Shown: positions 52,001 through 61,803 of the stretch, piece by piece
Numbering within the stretch: position 1 is the first letter of the stretch
Layout: the number at the start of each line of letters is the position of its first letter
Origin: Luteipulveratus mongoliensis
GTDB lineage: Bacteria; Actinomycetota; Actinomycetes; Actinomycetales; Dermatophilaceae
Reading direction: 5' to 3'
Length of the DNA stretch: 64,000 nt
Assembly (NCBI RefSeq): GCF_001190945.1
Contig: NZ_CP011112.1
Coordinates: 4,340,001-4,404,000, forward strand
The notes under the pieces: generated by a model
The model's input: the letters and a program-made list of their open reading frames with translations, nothing else
The model's database searches: none
What the model was told of the DNA's origin: nothing
Made by a program: the position numbers and the translations under genes

Positions 52001-53349
52001 CCCAGGAGCAGACCATCACGAGGCTGACGGCCGGCGTACATCGGTCGCAGGGACTCCAGCCCGACGCCCTCCGCCAGCGCAGCTTCGACGAGGGCGTCGA
52101 CATCGAGCTCGACGCCGGGGCGCAGCAGCGCGCAGACGTGCAGACCCGCCGAGGACGGGATCGCCTCGAACCACGGGTCGAGCGACGTCTCGACTCCGGC
52201 CAGCACCGCATCGTGGCGACGCGCGTACTCAGCACTCGCCCGTCGTACGTGGCGCGCGAGCAGTCCCTCGTCGATGAAGCGCGCCAGCGCCGCCTGCATG
52301 GGTACGACGCCGTGCCAGCCGATCATCTGTCGCGCCGCTGCGAGAGCCGGCCTCAGACTGCTCGGCGCGAGCATGAACCCGAGGCGTAGCGACGGCATCA
52401 TCGACTTCGAGAACGTGCCGACGTAGATCACTCGACCAGATTCGTCCAACGAGTGAAGAGGCTCCAACGGCCTTGTGGTGTAACGGAACTCGCTGTCGTA
52501 GTCGTCCTCGATGATGGCCGCACGATGTCGGTCGGCCCAGTCGATCAGTGCGCGGCGGCGCGACAGGGACATCGCGACACCGGTCGGGAACTGGTGGGAC
52601 GGCGTCGTGAACACCAGCCGGGCCTCGTCCGGCAGCCGTTCCACCACGAGACCGTCGGCATCAACGGGCACGGGCACGACCTTCACCCCGTGCCCGGCGA
52701 ACAGCCGTCGCGCCATGGGATAGCCGGGGTCCTCCATCGCGACCACGTCGCCCGGTGCGAGCAGCACCCGGCACGCCAGGTCCAGAGCCTGCTGCGCACC
52801 GTCGGTCACCATCACGTCCTCGGGCGCGGCCAGCAGCGAGCGCGACCGACCGAGATGCCGGGCGATTGCCTCGCGCAGAGGCAGATGCCCCTCCGGACCG
52901 CCGTAGGTCGCCATCTGCGCGGCCCGACCACGCATCTCGCTGGTGAGCAGGCGACGCCAGGTATCGAACGGGAAGAGCGCGGGATCCGGCATTCCCGCAC
53001 GAAGGTCGATCGCCGGCGTGTGCTCCGCCAGGCTCGGCAGCGGCGTGAACGTCCAGCCTCGACGAGACCGGAGCGAGACCCGGGCCTCGGTCGTACGACT
53101 GACCGGCGTGGCCGCCGCCGTGACGAACGTGCCCGCGCCGACCCGGCCCTCGACATAGCCCTCACCGGTGAGCCGGTCGTACGCCGCCGCCACCGTCGTG
53201 CGGGAGACGCCGAGCTGGGTGGCGAGCTCACGAGTCGGCGGCAACCGGTCGCCGGTGCGCAGCCGACCGTCGGTCATGGCCTCCACGAGAGCCGTGTAGA
53301 TCGCGGCCGTGCGCTCGCCACGCCGATCCAGATGCACCGTCAGGTCCAT
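51916..53349 (-). CDS. MocR/PdxR-type regulator (GntR HTH fused to aminotransferase)
   Basis: A 477-residue MocR protein. The GntR winged helix covers residues 10-75 (YTALVEAMTDGRLRTGDRLP, LGVSRTTVAAAYDRL), a linker follows, and a fold-type I aminotransferase domain has YGGPEGHLPLREAIARHLG, IIEDDYDSEFRY and the PLP Lys in YVGTFSKSMMPSLRLGF near 310. Such proteins sense PLP or amino acids; PdxR regulates PLP synthesis. ATG 53349 (MDLTVHLDRRG) is preferred to 53388. It is convergent with the amino acid permease, which it may influence. Confidence 0.9.
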   Translation of the reverse strand: MDLTVHLDRRGERTAAIYTALVEAMTDGRLRTGDRLPPTRELATQLGVSRTTVAAAYDRLTGEGYVEGRVGAGTFVTAAATPVSRTTEARVSLRSRRGWTFTPLPSLAEHTPAIDLRAGMPDPALFPFDTWRRLLTSEMRGRAAQMATYGGPEGHLPLREAIARHLGRSRSLLAAPEDVMVTDGAQQALDLACRVLLAPGDVVAMEDPGYPMARRLFAGHGVKVVPVPVDADGLVVERLPDEARLVFTTPSHQFPTGVAMSLSRRRALIDWADRHRAAIIEDDYDSEFRYTTRPLEPLHSLDESGRVIYVGTFSKSMMPSLRLGFMLAPSSLRPALAAARQMIGWHGVVPMQAALARFIDEGLLARHVRRASAEYARRHDAVLAGVETSLDPWFEAIPSSAGLHVCALLRPGVELDVDALVEAALAEGVGLESLRPMYAGRQPRDGLLLGYGTVQLDAVADGFSRVAELVRRSRTSA

Positions 53350-53371
53350 CCGACGAGTGTCGCACTGACGA

Positions 53372-53402
53372 AAGGCCCTGGAAACCAATGGTTTCCAGGG
53401 CC
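53372..53402 (-). terminator. intrinsic terminator of the Ohr gene
   Basis: On the minus strand GGCCCTGGAAACC and GGTTTCCAGGGCC form a perfect 13-bp stem with a 3-nt loop (53374-53402), ending in TTT. It lies 14 bp past the Ohr stop and just before the MocR promoter. Confidence 0.85.
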
Positions 53403-53416
53403 CTCGATGAGATGGA

Positions 53417-53839
53417 TCAGGCGGTGCCGAGCGTCACCGTGATGTTGTCGCGGGTGGCCTTGGAGTAGGGGCAGAACTGGTGCGCCTTCTCGACCAGCTC
53501 CTGCGCCTTGGCCGGGTCGACTCCGGGGACGGTGGCCTTGAGGTCGACGGCGAGACCGAAGCCCGACTCGGTCTTGCCGAACGTCACATCGGCGGTGACG
53601 GTGGACTCGCTGGTGTCCAGACCCTCCGCCTTCGCCACGGCGTTGAGTGCGCCGGAGAAGCACGCTGCATAGCCCGCGGCGAACAGCGTCTCGGGGTTGG
53701 CCTTGGGGTTGCTGACGCTGCCAGGCTTGCCCAGCGGGAGGTCCACCACACCGTCAGCGCTCTTGACGTTGCCCTCACGGCCGCCCTTGGCGGTGGCAGC
53801 GGTGGTGTAGAGAACCTCGGTGACTTCCTCGAACGGCAT
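53417..53839 (-). CDS. ohr: organic hydroperoxide resistance protein, Ohr subfamily of OsmC
   Basis: A 140-residue thiol peroxidase that reduces organic hydroperoxides. The two catalytic Cys are in FAAGYAACFSGALNA near 60 and KAHQFCPYSKATRDN near 125, the Ohr arrangement. AAGGGA seven bases or so before ATG 53839 gives MPFEEVTEVLYTTAATA, a normal Ohr start. No OhrR regulator is adjacent. A clean terminator follows. Confidence 0.94.
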   Translation of the reverse strand: MPFEEVTEVLYTTAATAKGGREGNVKSADGVVDLPLGKPGSVSNPKANPETLFAAGYAACFSGALNAVAKAEGLDTSESTVTADVTFGKTESGFGLAVDLKATVPGVDPAKAQELVEKAHQFCPYSKATRDNITVTLGTA

Positions 53840-53960
53840 GCTGTGATCCCTTCTGGATGGCGGGTCGAACCGGTCGTCAGTCTCAACGCATCCCCGCCGA
53901 CAAACATGCCCCACGTCAGGCGCCGCATCGGGTCGATCGACCCGCTCCTACGCTGACCGC

Positions 53961-54935
53961 ATGACTGAACGACTGCGGCTGGGCATCATCGGGCTCGGAG
54001 CCATGGGTGCCGAGCTGCTCAGCGCAGGGCAGGACCATCCGGACGTCGTCATCACGCGAGCCGCCGACCCCTCGGCGGCCGCGGTCGAGAGCGCACGGGC
54101 GGTCGACCCGTCGGTGGCCCTCGGCCAGGATCCGGCGCAGGTCATCAAGGACGACACCCTGGACGCGGTCTACGTCGCCAGCCCGCCTGCCACCCACGCG
54201 GCGTACGTCGTCGATGCCATGCGGGCGGGTCGACACGTGTTCTGCGAGAAGCCTCTGGCCGTCTCGCAGACGGATGCTGACGCGATGCTCGCGGCCGAGC
54301 GTGACAGCGGACTGGTCGGCGCCGTGAACTTCTCGCTGTCCGACCGGGCGGCCGTGCTCGAGGTCGAGCGCGCGCTCCTCGCGGGCGAGGTCGGCGACGT
54401 GCTCGGGGTCCAGATCGACCTCAGGTTCCCCGAGTGGCCACGCGCCTTTCAGCAGGACGCACGGTGGGTGGCCGGCCGCGCCGAGGGCGGCTTCCTGCGC
54501 GAGGTGTTCTCGCACTTCGCCTATCTCACGCAGCGCCTGCTCGGCCCCATCACGATCGAGGAAGCCACCACCAGCTATCCGGCCGACGGAGGCGAGACCT
54601 CAGCATTCGCAAGGCTTTCCGCTCAACAGGCCGACCGATCCGTGCCGATCACGTTGAGCGGATTGGTCGGCAGCTCAGCGCCGGAGACGTACGACTGGAC
54701 GCTGCTCGGCGAGCAGCGGTCGTACCGCCTGTCCGACTGGAGTCGCCTCGAGGCGTCCGAGCGCACCGAACCCGGCTGGCGCCCGGTCGAGCTCGCGGGC
54801 GAGAACGGCTCCGAGCGCACCCGCCTGTCGGCCTTCGCAGCGGCGACTCGCGGCGAACGCAGTCCGAGTCTGGCATCGTTCGCCGACGCCTACGGCGTGC
54901 AGCAGCTCGTGGAGGCCCTTCACTCCGACGTGTAG
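53961..54935 (+). CDS. Gfo/Idh/MocA-family oxidoreductase
   Basis: A 324-residue NAD(P)-dependent sugar dehydrogenase-like protein. The Rossmann domain opens RLGIIGLGAMGAELLSAG, the family catalytic Lys is in VFCEKPLAVSQ near residue 97, and the alpha/beta C-terminal domain contains GGFLREVFSHFAYLTQRLLG. It may oxidise a sugar or inositol derivative. ATG 53961 lies six bases behind a TACGCT -10. Its last 16 bp overlap the convergent aminotransferase gene. Confidence 0.87.
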   Translation: MTERLRLGIIGLGAMGAELLSAGQDHPDVVITRAADPSAAAVESARAVDPSVALGQDPAQVIKDDTLDAVYVASPPATHAAYVVDAMRAGRHVFCEKPLAVSQTDADAMLAAERDSGLVGAVNFSLSDRAAVLEVERALLAGEVGDVLGVQIDLRFPEWPRAFQQDARWVAGRAEGGFLREVFSHFAYLTQRLLGPITIEEATTSYPADGGETSAFARLSAQQADRSVPITLSGLVGSSAPETYDWTLLGEQRSYRLSDWSRLEASERTEPGWRPVELAGENGSERTRLSAFAAATRGERSPSLASFADAYGVQQLVEALHSDV

Positions 54936-56074
54936 TCGACCAGCCGATCCATCGCCTCGGCGACCTCGGCCGTCGAACCGGCGAAGCTGAGCCGCATGAA
55001 CCGGTGTCCATCGACGATGTCGAAATCCACGCCCGGAGTGATCGCGACCCCAGTCCGGCTGAGGACCTCGCGGCACCAGGCCGTGGAGTCGTCGGTCAGG
55101 TGCCCGATGTCGCACCAGGCGTAGAACGCCCCGTCGGGCGGCGCGTACGACGTCACACCCAGCTGCGGGAGCCGCTGGACCAGCAGCTCGCGGCTCTCGG
55201 CGTAGCGGTGCACGTGCCCGTCCAGCTCAGTGCGCGCCTCGGGCGTGAAGCAGGCGAGCGCCGCGTGCTGGGCCACCGCCGGCGGGCAGATCGACAGATT
55301 GCCCGACAGCAGCTCGACGGGCCGCGCCAGGGACTCCGGCAGCAGCATCCAGCCGAGCCGCCAACCGGTCATCGAGTAGTACTTGCTGACCGAGCCGACC
55401 ACCACGCTGGACGTCGAGGTCTGCCACGCGCTCGAGCACGGGCGACCGTAGGAGACCCCGTGATAGATCTCATCGCTCACCAGGAGCGCACCGCGCTGGT
55501 CGCACCAGCGTGCGATCGCCGCCAGCTCAGTCTCGTCGATGATCGTGCCGGTCGGGTTGGCCGGACTGGCGATGATGACGCCGTCCGGGGTCTCGGGCAG
55601 CGCGTCGAGCATCGCCACCGTCGGCTGGTATCGCGTGTCGGCTCCGCACTCCAGCTCATGTACGCGAATCCCGAGCGCCTGCAACGTGTTTCGGTACGCC
55701 GGGTAGCCGGGTCGCGTCATCACCACCAGGTCGCCGGGGTCGAACGCTGCGAGGAACAGCGCGGTGAACCCGCCCGACGAACCGGTCGTCACGCAGACCT
55801 GGTCGGGACGGACAGCGACGCCGTAGGTCGACTGATGATGCTCGGCGATCGCCTCTCGCAGCGGCAGGATGCCGGTGGTCTCGGTGTAGCCAAGCGTGTG
55901 GCTCGACATCGCGTCACGCGCGGCGTCGAGCACAGCCTGGGGTGCCGGCGTGGAGGGCTGACCGGCGCACATCAGGATGACGTCGCCGTGCGTACGCGCC
56001 CGCTCGGCCCCTGCCTTCAGCACCTCCATCACGTGGAAGGGCTCGACCTGCCCACGCTCGGACGGCGTTCTCAT
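54920..56074 (-). CDS. class I/II pyridoxal-phosphate aminotransferase
   Basis: A 384-residue fold-type I aminotransferase. It has YTETTGILPLREAIAEHHQ near 75, the PLP-phosphate region VTTGSSGGFTALFLAAFDPG, PANPTGTIIDETELA near 172 and the PLP Lys in VVGSVSKYYSMTGWRLGWML near 232. It resembles aspartate/kynurenine-type enzymes; the substrate is open. Its ATG overlaps the TetR stop (ATGA), so the two genes are coupled. Confidence 0.9.
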   Translation of the reverse strand: MRTPSERGQVEPFHVMEVLKAGAERARTHGDVILMCAGQPSTPAPQAVLDAARDAMSSHTLGYTETTGILPLREAIAEHHQSTYGVAVRPDQVCVTTGSSGGFTALFLAAFDPGDLVVMTRPGYPAYRNTLQALGIRVHELECGADTRYQPTVAMLDALPETPDGVIIASPANPTGTIIDETELAAIARWCDQRGALLVSDEIYHGVSYGRPCSSAWQTSTSSVVVGSVSKYYSMTGWRLGWMLLPESLARPVELLSGNLSICPPAVAQHAALACFTPEARTELDGHVHRYAESRELLVQRLPQLGVTSYAPPDGAFYAWCDIGHLTDDSTAWCREVLSRTGVAITPGVDFDIVDGHRFMRLSFAGSTAEVAEAMDRLVDYTSE

Positions 56075-56700
56075 GCAGGGGCACCGACGACGCGGCGGAC
56101 GAGGTCCTGCCAGGCCGCGGAGATCCGTGCGAGGGACATGCCCTGACGGTTGAGCTGCAGGTCGACCAGCGACGGGTCCAGCGGGGCGAGCAGCGCACTG
56201 GCCAGCAGCTCGGTGTCCCCGCCGAGGTCGAGCTCGTCGAGCAGCAGGCGGACGTGGCGCAGCGCGAGCACGACCGCCGGGACCTCCAGACGGTCGGCGA
56301 CGTCCTCGCCGATGGCCCGCATGACCGGACCCTGCGTCATCATCAGCGCCAGCCGGGCGTCACCGAAGGCCAGCAGCCGGTCCAGCGGCGGCGCACCCGG
56401 GCCCAGCGGCGGCGGTCCCGAGATGAACTGCGCCTGGAACTCCCGCTCGGTGTGGTCCATCAGCGCCGCCATCAGGCCGGCCCGGTTGCCGAACCGGCGG
56501 AACACCGTCCCCTTGCCCACACCGGCCGACTCGGCGACGGCGTCCATCGTGAGGCCCTCAGCCCCGCGCGAGGCGACGATGCGCTCGGCGGCGTCCAGGA
56601 CCCGCTCCGCGTTGCGCTGCGCGTCCCGGCGCGGCGGCCCGGTCGGTGACGACCCTGCGAGCGCGAGCAGCGGCGTACGCCGTTCGCCGTCCTGTGGCAC
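56071..56700 (-). CDS. TetR-family regulator, divergent from an FMN reductase
   Basis: A 209-residue TetR protein with HTH RNAERVLDAAERIVASRGAE and GVGKGTVFRRFGNRAGLMAA (about 28-75) and a helical ligand domain. The start GTG 56700 is the longest; ATG-free N-terminal residues 1-20 are not conserved. It is translationally coupled to the aminotransferase and divergent from the NADPH-FMN reductase, with a perfect palindrome between them. Confidence 0.87.
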   Translation of the reverse strand: MPQDGERRTPLLALAGSSPTGPPRRDAQRNAERVLDAAERIVASRGAEGLTMDAVAESAGVGKGTVFRRFGNRAGLMAALMDHTEREFQAQFISGPPPLGPGAPPLDRLLAFGDARLALMMTQGPVMRAIGEDVADRLEVPAVVLALRHVRLLLDELDLGGDTELLASALLAPLDPSLVDLQLNRQGMSLARISAAWQDLVRRVVGAPA

Positions 56701-56734
56701 GTGTCACATCCCCTCGCATCACCCCGAAGGAACA

Positions 56735-56754
56735 AAACGGACTACAGTCCGTTT
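56735..56754. promoter_or_regulatory. TetR operator, perfect 9-2-9 palindrome
   Basis: AAACGGACT-AC-AGTCCGTTT at 56735-56754 contains a TACAGT that could be the -10 of the reductase gene at 56797. Binding of the divergent TetR would block that promoter. Confidence 0.75.
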
Positions 56755-56796
56755 GTACCTGGAGTACGAACCATTCCTCTGGAAAGGCACCCTCTC

Positions 56797-57351
56797 ATGA
56801 CCGTCGTCCTCGCCCTCGTCGGCAGCCTCCGCGCCGACTCCACGAACCGCAAGATCGCCGAGCTCGCGCAGCAGATCGCCCCTGAGGGCACCGAGGTCCG
56901 CATCGCCGAAGGCCTGGGCGACGTCCCGTTCTACAACGAGGACCTCGACGGCGAGCAGGCTCCCGCCTCCGCCGTGCACCTGCGTGAGCAGGTCGCTGCC
57001 GCGGACGCCCTGCTGCTGGTCACCCCGGAGTACAACGGTGGTCTCCCCGCCGTCCTGAAGAACGCCATCGACTGGGCTTCTCGCCCCTACGGTCAGGGCT
57101 CCATCACCGGCAAGCCCGTCGCCGCGCTGGGTGCTGCCATCGGCAGGTTCGGTGGCGTCTGGGCGCACGAGGACTCGCTGAAGTCGGTTCGCATCGCCGG
57201 TGGCGCCGCCCACGAGGCGCCGGCCGGATCGTTCAAGTCCACCGAGTGGACCGGCTCGGGCCACCCTCAGGAGCAGGCCGAGGTCGTCGAGGCCGTCACC
57301 GCGACGTTGGCCAAGCTGGTCGACGAGGCCAACCAGTCCGTCGCCGCCTGA
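56797..57351 (+). CDS. NADPH-dependent FMN reductase
   Basis: A 184-residue flavodoxin-like reductase. The FMN phosphate loop is GSLRADSTNRKIAELA near residue 9 and the family motif LLVTPEYNGGLPAVLKNAID lies near 75. It reduces quinones, azo dyes or chromate with NADPH. GAAAGG lies upstream of ATG 56797 (MTVVLALVGSLR). It is probably derepressed when the divergent TetR releases the palindrome at 56735. Confidence 0.92.
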   Translation: MTVVLALVGSLRADSTNRKIAELAQQIAPEGTEVRIAEGLGDVPFYNEDLDGEQAPASAVHLREQVAAADALLLVTPEYNGGLPAVLKNAIDWASRPYGQGSITGKPVAALGAAIGRFGGVWAHEDSLKSVRIAGGAAHEAPAGSFKSTEWTGSGHPQEQAEVVEAVTATLAKLVDEANQSVAA

Positions 57352-57359
57352 GCGCGGCG

Positions 57360-58967
57360 TCAGGCGAAGCGCTTCGCCGCGAGTAGCCGGTCGATGTTGC
57401 GCTCCGCGAGCGCCGTGATCGTCACGAACGGGTTGACCCCGATCTTGGCCGGGATGAGTGACCCGTCCATGACGAACACGCCTGGTGCGCCTTTGAGCTC
57501 ACCCGACAGGTCGGTCGCCTCGCCGAGCACAGCGCCCCCGAGCGGGTGGTAGGAGAAGTAGTCCGCGAACGCCTTGCCACCCTCGAACAAGTCGTGGCGG
57601 TAGCACGTGCCGTTGGCCCTGTTGATCTTGTCCATGACGGCCTTGGCGGCCGCGACACCGGGCGCTGCCTTGGCGCTGTCCCAGTCGAGCGTCAGCGACG
57701 CCGATGAGGAGTCCCAGCCGAACGTGCCGAAGTTCGGATTGTTAGTCACCGCAAGGTAGTTCGACGTAAAGGTCTCGATACCCAGAGGCAGCGGAGCGAT
57801 CTCGGCGAACACCGACCCGGGTCCGTCGTCCCACGCGTTGACCCCCATGGCCGGCATGCACGACTGCGAGAAGCCGGTCGGGGTCAGACCGAGGTAGCGC
57901 GCCACCATCAGGTTGCCGTTCGGACCCCACTGCTGGCCCACGGCAGGCGACAGACCGGACAACGTGCCGAGGGCCTGAGCCCGCTGCAGCAGCCGCGCTG
58001 TCCCGACGCTGCCTGCTGCCAGGACGACCCGGTCGTACACCGCCGTCCGCGTCGACACCACGTCGCCGTCGAAGTTGATGGTCCGCAACGACAACCGGTA
58101 GGAGCCGTCGGAGCGGCGAGCCAGATCGGTGACCTCGGTCATCACGATCGGCGTGATGCGACCGGTAGCCAGTGCGGCCTTCAGGTACGTCTTCGTCAGG
58201 TCCTGCTTGCCGTGGTTGTTGCCGTAGAGGATCTCTTGGTCCAGGCCCGACTTCGGCACCTCTCCCGCTGCCTCCTGCGCCATGTACGACCAGTCGTAGA
58301 CGCTCGGGACCTGAGTCGTGGTGAAGCCTGCGCGAGCGGCCTGCTCCCTCGCGACCTTCGTGAAGCCGTACCACTTGGAGTCCAGCATCTGCTGGGTCGG
58401 CGGCGCGACGTGCAGAGCAGAGTTCGCCCGCGGGAAGTAGGTGGCGTACATCTCCTCGGCGTCGACCTGCGGCAGCACCTGCTCGAAGAACGAGCGCCGC
58501 GGCGTGACCGCCATCGCCCCGTTGACCAGCGAGCCGCCACCCAGACCGTGACCGACGTAGACCTTCATGTGGGCGAACCGCTCGATGCCGAGGGCACCCG
58601 CGCCCTTCTTGATCGGCATCGAGGTGGGGATCCCGAGGATCGTGCTGAACGGCACCTCGGTGTGATCCTGGAACCACATCGAACGAGCGCTCGGTGCGGT
58701 CATCTTGGTGAAGACGCTGCCGTTGACCGGAGCCGCGCGCTCCCAGTCCATGCCCATCTCGATGAGGTCGGCGGAGTAGCCGGCCTCGGCGAGCCGGCGA
58801 GCGGCAACCGCCCCGCCGTAGCCCGAACCGATGATGGCGATACGTCGGCCCGAGGGCTGCGCCACGCGTACGGACGACTGGGCGGCGCGAGCCGGTCCGG
58901 TGGCGAGGACAGCAGCGGCGGTGCCGGCCGCGGCGCCGAGGACAGAGCGGCGGGTGATGGTGGACAT
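57360..58967 (-). CDS. secreted cholesterol oxidase-like GMC oxidoreductase
   Basis: A 535-residue flavoenzyme with a Tat signal (STITRRSVLGAAAGTAAAVL). The FAD site IAIIGSGYGGAVAARRLAEA lies near 45 and the family loop GHGLGGGSLVNGAMAV near 140. Catalytic positions of Streptomyces cholesterol oxidase appear as Glu in SVFAEIAPLPLG, His in FSYHPLGGAVLGEATDLSG and Asn in AKIGVNPFVTITAL. It would oxidise and isomerise cholesterol outside the cell. GGGAGG before ATG 58967 sets the start. The FMN reductase ends 8 bp away, convergent. Confidence 0.9.
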   Translation of the reverse strand: MSTITRRSVLGAAAGTAAAVLATGPARAAQSSVRVAQPSGRRIAIIGSGYGGAVAARRLAEAGYSADLIEMGMDWERAAPVNGSVFTKMTAPSARSMWFQDHTEVPFSTILGIPTSMPIKKGAGALGIERFAHMKVYVGHGLGGGSLVNGAMAVTPRRSFFEQVLPQVDAEEMYATYFPRANSALHVAPPTQQMLDSKWYGFTKVAREQAARAGFTTTQVPSVYDWSYMAQEAAGEVPKSGLDQEILYGNNHGKQDLTKTYLKAALATGRITPIVMTEVTDLARRSDGSYRLSLRTINFDGDVVSTRTAVYDRVVLAAGSVGTARLLQRAQALGTLSGLSPAVGQQWGPNGNLMVARYLGLTPTGFSQSCMPAMGVNAWDDGPGSVFAEIAPLPLGIETFTSNYLAVTNNPNFGTFGWDSSSASLTLDWDSAKAAPGVAAAKAVMDKINRANGTCYRHDLFEGGKAFADYFSYHPLGGAVLGEATDLSGELKGAPGVFVMDGSLIPAKIGVNPFVTITALAERNIDRLLAAKRFA

Positions 58968-59108
58968 GGGGCCTCCCGAGCAACGTGGTCCGAGCACCGG
59001 GCTACGTCCCGGCAACCACATCGTTCACACCAGCCCCAACACCCGCCAGAGCCGTCTCGCGCCACGCAGTACGACGCTCCGGTTGGCCCCTCGGGATGGA
59101 TCGTTCTG

Positions 59109-60467
59109 CTATCGGCCTTCGGGCAGCGCGAGCTCTGCGCGCACGATGGAGGCCAGATGCTGCGCCACGGCGTGCGCCCGGTCGGCCGTGTCTGCCTCGA
59201 CCATGACGCGGACGAGTGGCTCGGTGCCGGACTTGCGCAGCAGCACCCGGCCGGTGCCGGCCAGGTCCGTCTGGGCGGCGCGTACGGCGTCCTGCACCCG
59301 GGCATGGGTGTCGACGGCGTGCTTGTCGACACCGTCGACGTTGATCATGGTCTGGGGCAGCCGGGTCATGACCGCGGCCAGGTCTGCGAGGGGTTTGCCC
59401 GTGGCCGCCACCCGTGCCGCCAGCACCAAGCCGGTGAGTACGCCGTCGCCGGTCGTGCCGTGGTCGAGCAGGATCACGTGGCCGGACTGCTCGCCACCGA
59501 GCGAGTAGCCGCCGACGCGCATGCCCTCGAGGACGTAGCGGTCACCGACCGCGGTCTGCTGGACCACGATCCCCTCACGCTCCATCGCGTGAATCATCCC
59601 GAGGTTGCTCATCACCGTGGCCACCAGCGTGTCCTGCGCCAGCACCCCGCGGTCCTTGAGGTCGAGTGCGAGGACGGCCATGATCTGGTCGCCGTCAACG
59701 ACCTGACCGGCTGCGTCCACCGCCAGGCAGCGGTCTGCGTCACCGTCGAACGCGACACCGAGATCGGCCTTCTGCGTGAGGACGGCCTCCTGCAGCTTTT
59801 CGAGGTGGGTGGATCCACAGCCGTCGTTGATGTTGAGGCCGTCCGGCGATGCGCCGATCACGGTCACCTGGGCACCCGCGGCCCGGAAGACATCCGGGCC
59901 GACGTAGCTCGCCGCGCCGTGCGCGGCGTCGAGGACGATGTGCAAGTCGTCGAGGCGGTGCGGCAGGGCACCGAGAAGGTGCTCGGCATAGTGCTTGCCG
60001 CCGTCGGCATAGGCCAAGATCCGGCCGACACGGTCGCCGGTCGGACGGTCCCACTCCTCGCGGAGCCGTTGCTCGATGGCGTCCTCGACCGCGTCCGGCA
60101 GCTTGTGCCCACCGCGGGAGAAGAACTTGATGCCGTTGTCCGGCATCGGGTTGTGCGATGCCGAGAGCATGACCCCGAGGTCAGCCCCGGTGTAAGCGGT
60201 CAGGAAGGCGATGGCCGGAGTCGGCAGCACGCCGGCATCCCAGACGTCGACACCCGCGGACGCCAGACCGGCGATCGTCGCAGCAGACAGGAACTCACCG
60301 GACGCGCGCGGATCTCGCCCGACCACGGCCTTCGGCCGGTGACCCCGGAACGCGCCCTGCTCCGCCAGGACGTGCGCCGCAGCCACCGCCAGATCAACGG
60401 CCAGCTCTGCTGTCACATCGACGTTCGCGACGCCGCGTACGCCGTCTGTACCGAACAACTGCCCCAT
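59109..60467 (-). CDS. glmM: phosphoglucosamine mutase
   Basis: A 452-residue phosphohexomutase converting glucosamine-6-phosphate to glucosamine-1-phosphate for cell-wall UDP-GlcNAc. The phosphoserine loop is [17 protein letters not shown] near residue 102, the metal loop [15 protein letters not shown] near 240, the sugar loop GGEQSGHVI near 330 and the phosphate loop [14 protein letters not shown] near 415. AAGGAG lies eight bases before ATG 60467. It follows rpsI but is separated by a strong terminator. Confidence 0.96.
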   Translation of the reverse strand: MGQLFGTDGVRGVANVDVTAELAVDLAVAAAHVLAEQGAFRGHRPKAVVGRDPRASGEFLSAATIAGLASAGVDVWDAGVLPTPAIAFLTAYTGADLGVMLSASHNPMPDNGIKFFSRGGHKLPDAVEDAIEQRLREEWDRPTGDRVGRILAYADGGKHYAEHLLGALPHRLDDLHIVLDAAHGAASYVGPDVFRAAGAQVTVIGASPDGLNINDGCGSTHLEKLQEAVLTQKADLGVAFDGDADRCLAVDAAGQVVDGDQIMAVLALDLKDRGVLAQDTLVATVMSNLGMIHAMEREGIVVQQTAVGDRYVLEGMRVGGYSLGGEQSGHVILLDHGTTGDGVLTGLVLAARVAATGKPLADLAAVMTRLPQTMINVDGVDKHAVDTHARVQDAVRAAQTDLAGTGRVLLRKSGTEPLVRVMVEADTADRAHAVAQHLASIVRAELALPEGR

Positions 60468-60561
60468 AGGCCTAGCTCCTTCTCTCGCGCACCCTCATCC
60501 GTCCGGCCTCGGTGGCCCGACCGGCCGGCATCGTCAGCGACGAGATCTGCTCACGATGTAC

Positions 60562-60605
60562 AAACACCCCGAGCACCTTTGCACGTGGCAGAGGTGCTCG
60601 GGGTG
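60562..60605 (-). terminator. intrinsic terminator of rplM-rpsI
   Basis: CACCCCGAGCACCT (60565-60578) and AGGTGCTCGGGGTG (60592-60605) form a perfect 14-bp stem with a 13-nt loop, followed on the minus strand by TTTGT. It separates the ribosomal operon from glmM. Confidence 0.88.
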
Positions 60606-60646
60606 GACGCGTTCAACTCAGCAGTGGACCAACGTCCGTTGAACGA

Positions 60647-61153
60647 TCAGCGCTTGCTGTACTGCGGCGCCTTGCGCGCCTTCTTGAGACCAGCCTTCTT
60701 GCGCTCCGGGACGCGAGCGTCACGGGTCAGGAAGCCGGCCTTCTTGAGGGTGTCGCGGTTGAGCTCGGGGTCCACGTCGTTCAGCGAACGCGCGACGCCC
60801 AGGCGGACGGCACCGGCCTGGCCGGAGGGGCCACCGCCGTGCACTCGCACGAGCACGTCGTACGCGCCGTCGAGCTCAAGCACCTTGAGAGGCTCGTTGA
60901 CGATCTGCTGGTGCACCTTGTTGGGGAAGTACTCCTCCAGGGTGCGGCCGTTGATCTTCCACTCACCGGCACCGGGAACGATGCGCACACGGGCGATGGC
61001 CTGCTTGCGGCGGCCGGTGCCGGCGCTGGGAGCGGATGCGCTCGGACGGCGCACCTCCTCGCCCTCAGCGGGGGTGTCGGTGCTCTCGCTGGTGTACTCG
61101 GTCAGCTGGGGCTCCTCGGTCTCGAGGGCCTCGGTCTGGGTCTGGTCAGCCAC
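60647..61153 (-). CDS. rpsI: 30S ribosomal protein S9
   Basis: A 168-residue S9 with an acidic N-terminal extension of about 40 residues ([16 protein letters not shown]...), as in other Actinobacteria. The S9 core follows from [16 protein letters not shown] to the basic tail [15 protein letters not shown] 61153 is chosen because AAAAGG lies six bases upstream; ATG 61159 would leave no spacing. It lies 36 bp after rplM and forms the usual L13-S9 operon. Confidence 0.97.
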   Translation of the reverse strand: MADQTQTEALETEEPQLTEYTSESTDTPAEGEEVRRPSASAPSAGTGRRKQAIARVRIVPGAGEWKINGRTLEEYFPNKVHQQIVNEPLKVLELDGAYDVLVRVHGGGPSGQAGAVRLGVARSLNDVDPELNRDTLKKAGFLTRDARVPERKKAGLKKARKAPQYSKR

Positions 61154-61189
61154 GGTCATCCTTTTATGTCTCTCTGGTCCCGCCGCGGC

Positions 61190-61639
61190 TTACTGCGCGA
61201 CCTGGTCGATGGTGAACGGCTTCGGCTGCTGCGCGGCGTGCGGGTGCGTAGGGCCGGCGTACACCTTGAGCTTGCTCAGCTGCTCGCGGCCGAGAGTGTT
61301 GCGCGGCAGCATGCCGCGGATCGCCTTCTCCACGGCGCGGGCCGGGTCCTTGGCCATGAGCTCGGTGTAGGAGGTCGCCTTGAGGCCGCCCGGGAAACCC
61401 GAGTGACGGTAGGCGATCTTCTTCTGGAGCTTGGCGCCGGTCAGGGCGACCTTGTCCGCGTTGATGATGATGACGAAGTCACCGGTGTCGGTGTGGGGGG
61501 CGAAGGTCGTCTTGTGCTTGCCCCGCAGCAGGATGGCGGTCTGGCTGGCCAGACGACCGAGAACGACGTCGGTGGCGTCAATGACGTGCCAGACACGGTC
61601 CTTCTGGACCTCTGCCGGCTTCGGTGTGAACGTACGCAC
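61190..61639 (-). CDS. rplM: 50S ribosomal protein L13
   Basis: A 149-residue L13 beginning [20 protein letters not shown], with [35 protein letters not shown] and the C-terminal [14 protein letters not shown]. It binds 23S rRNA early in large-subunit assembly. The start is GTG 61639, with AAGG about nine bases upstream; the frame stays open to 62110 but that part is antisense to the next gene. First gene of the L13-S9 operon. Confidence 0.97.
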   Translation of the reverse strand: MRTFTPKPAEVQKDRVWHVIDATDVVLGRLASQTAILLRGKHKTTFAPHTDTGDFVIIINADKVALTGAKLQKKIAYRHSGFPGGLKATSYTELMAKDPARAVEKAIRGMLPRNTLGREQLSKLKVYAGPTHPHAAQQPKPFTIDQVAQ

Positions 61640-61803
61640 AGTCGGAAACCTTCGTTTGGGTGGTCTTGTTCGCCGGATCTCGTGCAGATTGCGCGGACCG
61701 CAGCAGGAGTCAAGGTTACCGGCGCCCCGCTGGACCGGCCAAATCCGGCAACTCCCCTTGTCCCCCAAGGGATGTCGTACGCCGGAGCTCCCCTTGGCGA
61801 CCA

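Noticed and set aside
58212-61370. A 1052-codon open frame on the plus strand
   Set aside because: It lies antisense to the cholesterol oxidase-like gene, glmM, rpsI and part of rplM, all of which have clear family motifs. Its translation has no recognisable domains and reflects GC-rich third-position bias.
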